Assembly: GCA_000193795.2 (NCBI GenBank) | Contig: AEPI01000121.1 | Location: forward strand, 1 to 64,000 | DNA length: 64,000 nt | Origin: Neisseria lactamica NS19 | Lineage (GTDB): Bacteria; Pseudomonadota; Gammaproteobacteria; Burkholderiales; Neisseriaceae | Direction: 5' to 3' | Notes under the pieces: model-generated | Seen by the model: only the letters and a program-made list of their open reading frames with translations | What the model was told of the DNA's origin: nothing | Databases searched by the model: none | In this document: piece after piece, positions 59,528 through 64,000 of the stretch | How the letters are laid out: every line of letters begins with the position of its first letter | Position numbering within the stretch: the stretch's first letter is position 1 | Position numbers and translations under genes: made by a program

Positions 59528-60799
59528 ATGCAACAGATTAAATTTATTGACTTATTTTCCGGAATGAGCGGTATCAGGAAAGGATTTGAACAAGCCTGTC
59601 GGAAACAGTCGGTTGCCTGCGAATGCGTTTTTACTTCAGAAATCAAACCGGCAGCTTTGGAAGTATTGAAGCAAAACTACCCTGATGAAGTGCCGTATGG
59701 AGATATAACGAAAATTGAAACGGGAGATATTCCCGAGTTTGACATCCTGTTGGCAGGCTTCCCTTGCCAGGCTTTTTCTTTCGCCGGAAAAAGATTGGGC
59801 TTTGAAGATACGCGGGGAACACTTTTCTTTGATGTAGCAAGGATTTTAAAGGCAAAAAAACCAAAAGGTTTTATTTTGGAAAATGTGGAAGGATTGGTTA
59901 CGCACGATAGAAAAGATCCGACACAAAAAATAGGGCGCACCCTGACCGTTATTTTGGAAACCTTGGAAGCATTGGGCTACTATGTTTCTTGGAAAGTTTT
60001 AAATGCAAAAGATTTCGGCATTCCCCAAAACAGGAAGCGCATTTATCTGACAGGCAGTTTGAAATCAAAACCCGACTTATCTTTTGAAACAACCCTAAGT
60101 CCGAAATTAAAAAATATTTTGGAATCGGGACTGCCTACCGAAAGCAGTCCTTTCATCAAAAAATTGCTAAAGAAATTTCCCCCGTCCGAACTGTACGGAA
60201 AATCAGTAAAGGACAAACGGGGAGGGAAAAACAATATCCACAGTTGGGATATTGAATTAAAAGGCACAGTAACCGAAGAAGAGAAGCAATTATTAAATAT
60301 GCTTCTAAAAGAACGGAGGAAGAAAAAATGGGCTTCAGAAATCGGTATCGATTGGATGGATGGGATGCCTTTGACAAAAGCGCAAATTTCAACTTTCTAT
60401 AAACACCCCAATCTCCAAAATATTTTAGACAGCCTGACAGATAAAGGCTATTTGGTTTTGGAGCATCCGAAACAAAAAATTGGCGGGCGAAGAATCAAAG
60501 ATGAATCCCTGCCCAAGGGCTACAATATTGTTTCAGGTAAAAAATCATTTGAAATCAATAAAATATTAGACCCAAATGATGTTGCGCCAACCTTGGTTGC
60601 AATGGATATGGAGCACCTTTTCGTCGTTGACAACGGCGGTTTGCGTACACTTACCGGAAAAGAAGGTTTACGCTTATTCGGCTATCCGGACGATTATTCG
60701 TTTGATATTCCTAAAAAAGACAAATACGATTTATTGGGCAATACCGTTGCCGTTCCTGTGATTAAGGCGGTATCTGAAAGGCTTCTGCATACTTTATAA
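59528..60799 (+). CDS. C5-cytosine DNA methyltransferase (NlaIV/NgoBV-type)
   Basis: This 423-residue enzyme contains all core m5C motifs: I KFIDLFSGMSGIRKGF, IV ILLAGFPCQAFSFAGKR with catalytic Cys80, VI FILENVEGLV, VIII IPQNRKRIYL, and X LLGNTVAVPVIKAVSERLL. The target-recognition region (about residues 180-340) is Lys-rich. The length equals my recollection of M.NlaIV (recognising GGNNCC), and it precedes a NgoBV-type endonuclease gene by 15 bases. It protects host DNA from that enzyme. AT-rich composition and the insertion between leuD and leuB indicate lateral acquisition. Confidence 0.85.
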   Translation: MQQIKFIDLFSGMSGIRKGFEQACRKQSVACECVFTSEIKPAALEVLKQNYPDEVPYGDITKIETGDIPEFDILLAGFPCQAFSFAGKRLGFEDTRGTLFFDVARILKAKKPKGFILENVEGLVTHDRKDPTQKIGRTLTVILETLEALGYYVSWKVLNAKDFGIPQNRKRIYLTGSLKSKPDLSFETTLSPKLKNILESGLPTESSPFIKKLLKKFPPSELYGKSVKDKRGGKNNIHSWDIELKGTVTEEEKQLLNMLLKERRKKKWASEIGIDWMDGMPLTKAQISTFYKHPNLQNILDSLTDKGYLVLEHPKQKIGGRRIKDESLPKGYNIVSGKKSFEINKILDPNDVAPTLVAMDMEHLFVVDNGGLRTLTGKEGLRLFGYPDDYSFDIPKKDKYDLLGNTVAVPVIKAVSERLLHTL

Positions 60800-60814
60800 A
60801 CCGATAGGGATAAA

Positions 60815-61546
60815 ATGGTAAAACTTACTGCACAACAAATATTTGATAAGTTGCTGAATGAGGAAAAAATCTTATCGGCTAATGGTCAAATTAGATTTTT
60901 CTTGGGCGATGTGGATATTATCGTCAAACAAAAAGATGTCGTCGGCAACATCATTCAGGAATGGCTCGGCGGATGGTTGAGAAAAAGGGAAATTGAATTT
61001 GATGTTTCAACCAATACCCAAATGCCCCCCGATTTCTTTTTAAATAAAAAAGACCGCAGTAGAGAATTGTTGGAAGTAAAGGCGTTCAACCGAAATGCCA
61101 GTCCGGGTTTTGATATTGCAGATTTTAAAATGTATTCTGATGAAATCATTCATAAACCCTATATGCTGGATGTAGATTATTTAATATTCGGTTACGATAT
61201 GGACGACAACGGCAATGTAACCATCAAGGATTTATGGCTTAAAAAAGTATGGCAAATTACGAGAAGCATGGATGGGTGGGCAATTAATCTTCAAGTCAAA
61301 AAAGGCGTGGTGCATAAAATCCGCCCGGGTGTTTGGTACAGCATAAATAAAAAGAATATGCCAATGTTTGAATGCTTGGAAGATTTTGTTTCCGCAATTG
61401 AAGAAACCGTTTATCAAAACCCGGCAACACGGCATAACGCATCCTTATGGAAAAGGAAATTTGAGGAAGCCTATAAAAAACACTACAACCGATCGATTTC
61501 CATACCCCGTTGGCACGAAATTGCACATAAATACCAAAAGAAATAA
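60815..61546 (+). CDS. Type II restriction endonuclease (NlaIV/NgoBV family)
   Basis: This 243-residue protein begins MVKLTAQQIFDKLLNEEKILSANGQIRFFLGDVDIIVKQKDVVGN. A PD-(D/E)xK-like site is visible: Pro72-Asp73 in QMPPDFFLN and Glu87-x-Lys89 in ELLEVKAFNRN. DLWLKKVWQITRSMDGWAINLQVKK follows. The length and the pairing with an NlaIV-like methylase match my recollection of the NgoBV endonuclease family (cleaves GGNNCC). The frame is intact, so the enzyme is probably active. It is AT-rich compared with leuD and leuB. Confidence 0.85.
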   Translation: MVKLTAQQIFDKLLNEEKILSANGQIRFFLGDVDIIVKQKDVVGNIIQEWLGGWLRKREIEFDVSTNTQMPPDFFLNKKDRSRELLEVKAFNRNASPGFDIADFKMYSDEIIHKPYMLDVDYLIFGYDMDDNGNVTIKDLWLKKVWQITRSMDGWAINLQVKKGVVHKIRPGVWYSINKKNMPMFECLEDFVSAIEETVYQNPATRHNASLWKRKFEEAYKKHYNRSISIPRWHEIAHKYQKK

Positions 61547-61579
61547 CCCTTCAACCATCAACCCATAAGGAAACTTAAA

Positions 61580-62650
61580 ATGACCAAACATATCGCCATC
61601 CTCCGAGGCGACGGCATCGGCCCCGAAATCGTCGCCGAAACCGTCCGCGTACTCGACAAACTCATCGCCCAAGGCTTGGATGCCGGCTACGAATATGCAC
61701 CTTTGGGCGGCGAAGCCTATGACGAATACGGCCATCCTTATCCCGAATTTACGCAAAACCTTTGTCGCAAAGCCGATGCCGTCCTGCTTGGTGCAGTCGG
61801 TTCTCCTCAATACGACAACCTCGACCGTCCATTGCGTCCTGAGCGCGGCTTGTTGGCAATCCGCAAAGACCTGAACCTGTTTGCCAATTTGCGTCCTGCC
61901 GTTTTATATCCCGAGCTAGCCAACGCCTCCACGCTCAAGCCTGAAATCGTTGCCGGTTTGGATATTTTGATTGTGCGCGAACTCACCGGCGATATTTATT
62001 TCGGCGAACCGCGCGGCATCCGCGTTCTGGAAAACGGCGAACGCGAAGGCTACAACACCATGAAATACAGCGAAAGCGAAATCCGCCGCATCGCCCACGT
62101 CGCCTTCCAATCCGCCCAAAAACGCAGCAAAAAAGTCTGCTCCGTAGGCAAAGCCAACGTTTTGGAAACCACCGAACTGTGGCGCGAAATCTTTGAAGAA
62201 ATCGGCAAACAATACCCCGATGTCGAACTCTCCCACATGTATGTAGACAACGCCGCCATGCAGCTCGTTCGCGCGCCCAAACAATTTGACGTGATTGCCA
62301 CCGGCAACATCTTCGGAGATATTTTATCGGACGAGGCCTCTATGCTGACCGGCTCCATCGGTATGCTGCCCTCCGCCTCGCTGGACGAAAACGGCAAAGG
62401 TCTGTACGAACCGTCACACGGCTCCGCTCCCGACATCGCCGGACAAAACAAAGCCAACCCGCTGGCGACCATCCTCTCGCTCGCAATGTTGCTGCGTTAC
62501 AGCCTGAACAACGAAGCGCGCGCGCAACAAGTTGAAAACGCAGTACAAAAAGTGCTGCAACAAGGCTTGCGTACCGGCGATATTTACGAAGAAGGCACGA
62601 AACTCGTTTCCTGCTCCGAAATGGGCGACGCGGTACTCGCCGCCTTGTAA
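61580..62650 (+). CDS. leuB: 3-isopropylmalate dehydrogenase
   Basis: NAD-dependent decarboxylating step of leucine synthesis. The 356-residue protein begins MTKHIAILRGDGIGPEIVAETVRVLDKL at the ATG at 61580, with AAGGAAACTTAAA upstream. Substrate residues include GSPQYDNLDRPLRPERGLLAIRKDLNLFANLRP and ELTGDIYFGEPRGI; metal-binding MYVDNAAMQL, TGNIFGDILSDEASMLTGSIGMLPSASL and EPSHGSAPDIAGQNKANPLATI complete the fold. The length is standard. It follows the restriction gene by 33 bases. Confidence 0.97.
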   Translation: MTKHIAILRGDGIGPEIVAETVRVLDKLIAQGLDAGYEYAPLGGEAYDEYGHPYPEFTQNLCRKADAVLLGAVGSPQYDNLDRPLRPERGLLAIRKDLNLFANLRPAVLYPELANASTLKPEIVAGLDILIVRELTGDIYFGEPRGIRVLENGEREGYNTMKYSESEIRRIAHVAFQSAQKRSKKVCSVGKANVLETTELWREIFEEIGKQYPDVELSHMYVDNAAMQLVRAPKQFDVIATGNIFGDILSDEASMLTGSIGMLPSASLDENGKGLYEPSHGSAPDIAGQNKANPLATILSLAMLLRYSLNNEARAQQVENAVQKVLQQGLRTGDIYEEGTKLVSCSEMGDAVLAAL

Positions 62651-62656
62651 AAAACA

Positions 62657-62681
62657 AAGCGCGGATAACACCGCGCTTTTT
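62657..62681 (+). terminator. Terminator of leuB
   Basis: AAAGCGCGG pairs with CCGCGCTTTTT around ATAACA, 7 bases after leuB. Confidence 0.9.
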
Positions 62682-62808
62682 CATCTGCCCTTTTCCGCCT
62701 GCCCCGTTCGTCAACTGCCTGCAAACCCACCGTTTACCGGCAGGAAATGCCACAAATACCTTCCTATGTTAGGATAAACGCCTTTACCGGCCCACACAAA
62801 GGATCATC

Positions 62809-63372
62809 ATGAAAAAAATCATTATCGCCGCGCTCGCAACCGCCGCCATCGGCACTGCCTCCGCCGCCACCTACAAAGTGGACGAATATCACGCCAACGC
62901 CCGTTTCTCCATCGACCATTTCAACACCAGCACCAACGTCGGAGGTTTTTACGGTCTGACCGGTTCCGTTGAGTTCGACCAAGCAAAACGCGACGGTAAA
63001 ATCGACATCACCATCCCCGTTGCCAAGCTGCAAAGCGGTTCGCAACATTTTACCGACCACTTGAAATCAGCCGACATCTTCGATGCCGCCCAATATCCGG
63101 AAATCCGCTTCGTTTCCACCAAATTCAATTTCAACGGCAAAAAACTTGTTTCCGTTGACGGCAACCTGACCATGCACAGCAAAACCGCCCCCGTCAAACT
63201 CAAAGCCGAAAAATTCAACTGCTACCAAAGCCCGATGGCGAAAACCGAAGTTTGCGGCGGCGACTTCAGCACCACCATCGACCGCACCAAATGGGGCGTG
63301 GACTACCTCGTTAACGCCGGTATGACCAAAAGCGTCCGCATCGACATCCAAATCGAGGCAGTCAAACAATAA
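62809..63372 (+). CDS. YceI-like periplasmic lipid-binding protein (GNA1030)
   Basis: This 187-residue secreted protein starts MKKIIIAALATAAIGTASA (signal peptide, cleavage near residue 19). The mature YceI/lipocalin-like beta barrel begins ATYKVDEYHANARFSIDHFNTSTNVGGFYGLTGSVEFD and ends VGVDYLVNAGMTKSVRIDIQIEAVKQ-like. Next to leuB it matches meningococcal antigen GNA1030, reported to bind ubiquinone and used as a fusion partner in the 4CMenB vaccine (recalled). It has a long non-coding upstream stretch and a DUS terminator after the stop. Confidence 0.85.
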   Translation: MKKIIIAALATAAIGTASAATYKVDEYHANARFSIDHFNTSTNVGGFYGLTGSVEFDQAKRDGKIDITIPVAKLQSGSQHFTDHLKSADIFDAAQYPEIRFVSTKFNFNGKKLVSVDGNLTMHSKTAPVKLKAEKFNCYQSPMAKTEVCGGDFSTTIDRTKWGVDYLVNAGMTKSVRIDIQIEAVKQ

Positions 63373-63394
63373 ATCTTGATACGAATCAATAAAA

Positions 63395-63423
63395 ATGCCG
63401 TCTGAACATTCTTCAGACGGCAT
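63395..63423 (+). terminator. Inverted DUS pair after GNA1030 gene
   Basis: A perfect pair with a 4-5-base loop, 22 bases past the stop. The 280-base gap to aspA also holds an AAAACGG/CCGTTTT hairpin near 63571-63590; I see no gene. Confidence 0.7.
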
Positions 63424-63704
63424 TTGTGCCGTCTTCATCAAGCCGCCGTATCAACCGTAAGCCGATATTGCCCGACCCAATCATCCCCTTACCTCCCCGA
63501 TACTGTGAAGTACAGCCCGCCGCGCTATGTTTCGGCTGCCGGCAGGGCTTGCCGGAAAACATCTCCTAAAACGGAGGTTCCCGTTTTCAGACGGCATACG
63601 ATATAGACAATTTCATCCGACCGGTATAGTGTTCGCCCCTATGCGGCATCTTGCCGATACCGCATTTTTTCAATATCAATTATCCGACTGACAAAGGTAA
63701 AAAC

Positions 63705-64000
63705 ATGACTGTCCGTACCGAACACGATTTATTGGGCGACCGCGAGATTCCCGCCGAAGTATATTGGGGCATCCATACTTTGCGCGCCATTGAAAACTTT
63801 AAAATCTCCACACAAAAAATTTCCGACGTGCCGCAATTTGTCCGCAGCATGGTGATGGTGAAAAAAGCAACCGCCCAGGCAAACGGCGCATTGGGCGCAA
63901 TCAAGCCTGAAATCGCCGCCGCCATCGAAAAAGCCTGCGACGAAGTGTTAGTTAAAGGCCGCTGTCTCGACCAATTCCCGTCCGACGTTTATCAGGGCGG
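63705..64000 (+). CDS. aspA: Aspartate ammonia-lyase, 5' part
   Basis: Converts aspartate to fumarate and ammonia. Only the first 98 codons are present, starting at the ATG at 63705 with ACAAAGGTAAAAAC upstream. MTVRTEHDLLGDREIPAEVYWGIHTLRAIENFKISTQKISDVPQFVRSMVMVKKATAQANG is the AspA/fumarase-C family start; IHTLRAIENF rather than the fumarase pattern supports aspartase. The frame runs to the window edge. Confidence 0.85.
   Translation, partial: MTVRTEHDLLGDREIPAEVYWGIHTLRAIENFKISTQKISDVPQFVRSMVMVKKATAQANGALGAIKPEIAAAIEKACDEVLVKGRCLDQFPSDVYQG

Noticed and set aside
6024..63423. Regularly repeated 12-mers that might suggest a CRISPR array
   Set aside because: These are dispersed DNA uptake sequences, spaced by kilobases and often inverted, with no spacer-repeat array or cas genes.

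Overview
The window is chromosomal DNA of a pathogenic Neisseria (N. meningitidis or N. gonorrhoeae; the sequence alone does not let me choose). The neisserial DNA uptake sequence (ATGCCGTCTGAA and its reverse complement) occurs dozens of times, mostly as inverted pairs just after genes. Correia elements, dRS3 repeats and long homopolymer tracts inside or near surface-associated genes are also present. Most genes are housekeeping genes that read cleanly.

Layout. 0-1.7 kb: accessory strip with the end of a filamentous-phage-type regulator, a small membrane protein, a broken small gene and two DUF4124 exported-protein genes, one apparently frameshifted. 1.7-26 kb: core genes: ABC-F factor yheS, homoserine dehydrogenase, HU, Lon (with a clear sigma-32 promoter), a methyltransferase, recD, the lolD/lolC-type lipoprotein exporter, recR, ppiD, ybiT, cca, ruvB, rpe, ribE and mobA. 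26.2-28.7 kb: the nitrate/nitrite-type two-component pair narQ-narP. 28.8-32.3 kb: an AT-rich autotransporter gene with a 15-base poly-G tract in its promoter region. 32.3-38.1 kb: purM, tRNA-Leu(UAG), a GAF protein, ribA, a glycosyltransferase with an in-frame G10 tract, a Correia element, and ribB, which here carries an N-terminal helix-turn-helix domain behind two operator-like dyads. 38.1-44.2 kb: an HsdM remnant, rarA, and a second autotransporter broken by a C19 tract and two further frameshifts. 44.3-56.6 kb: a lipoprotein, thrC, a kinase-like protein, fpr, a mosaic repeat island, the copper P-type ATPase ccoI, hflX, a CAP-domain protein, queH, radC and gshA. 56.9-64 kb: leuC, a small lipoprotein, leuD, an NlaIV/NgoBV-type restriction-modification pair, leuB, the YceI-like antigen GNA1030, and the start of aspA.

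How the parts relate. Three riboflavin genes are present (ribE, ribA, ribB). RibB appears to carry its own DNA-binding domain, and two matching dyads lie at its promoter, one over the -35 box; this suggests autoregulation. Leucine synthesis genes (leuC, leuD, leuB) run in order but are interrupted by an imported restriction-modification cassette. Three loci (two autotransporters, one glycosyltransferase) carry homopolymers of the kind Neisseria uses for phase variation: one in a promoter, one in frame (ON), one out of frame (OFF).

The least explained element is a 92-bp intergenic repeat present twice (15475-15566 and 48499-48590). It folds into two hairpins, and three of the five differences between copies keep base pairing through G-U exchanges on the plus strand. 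This points to a structured RNA or RNA-level element.
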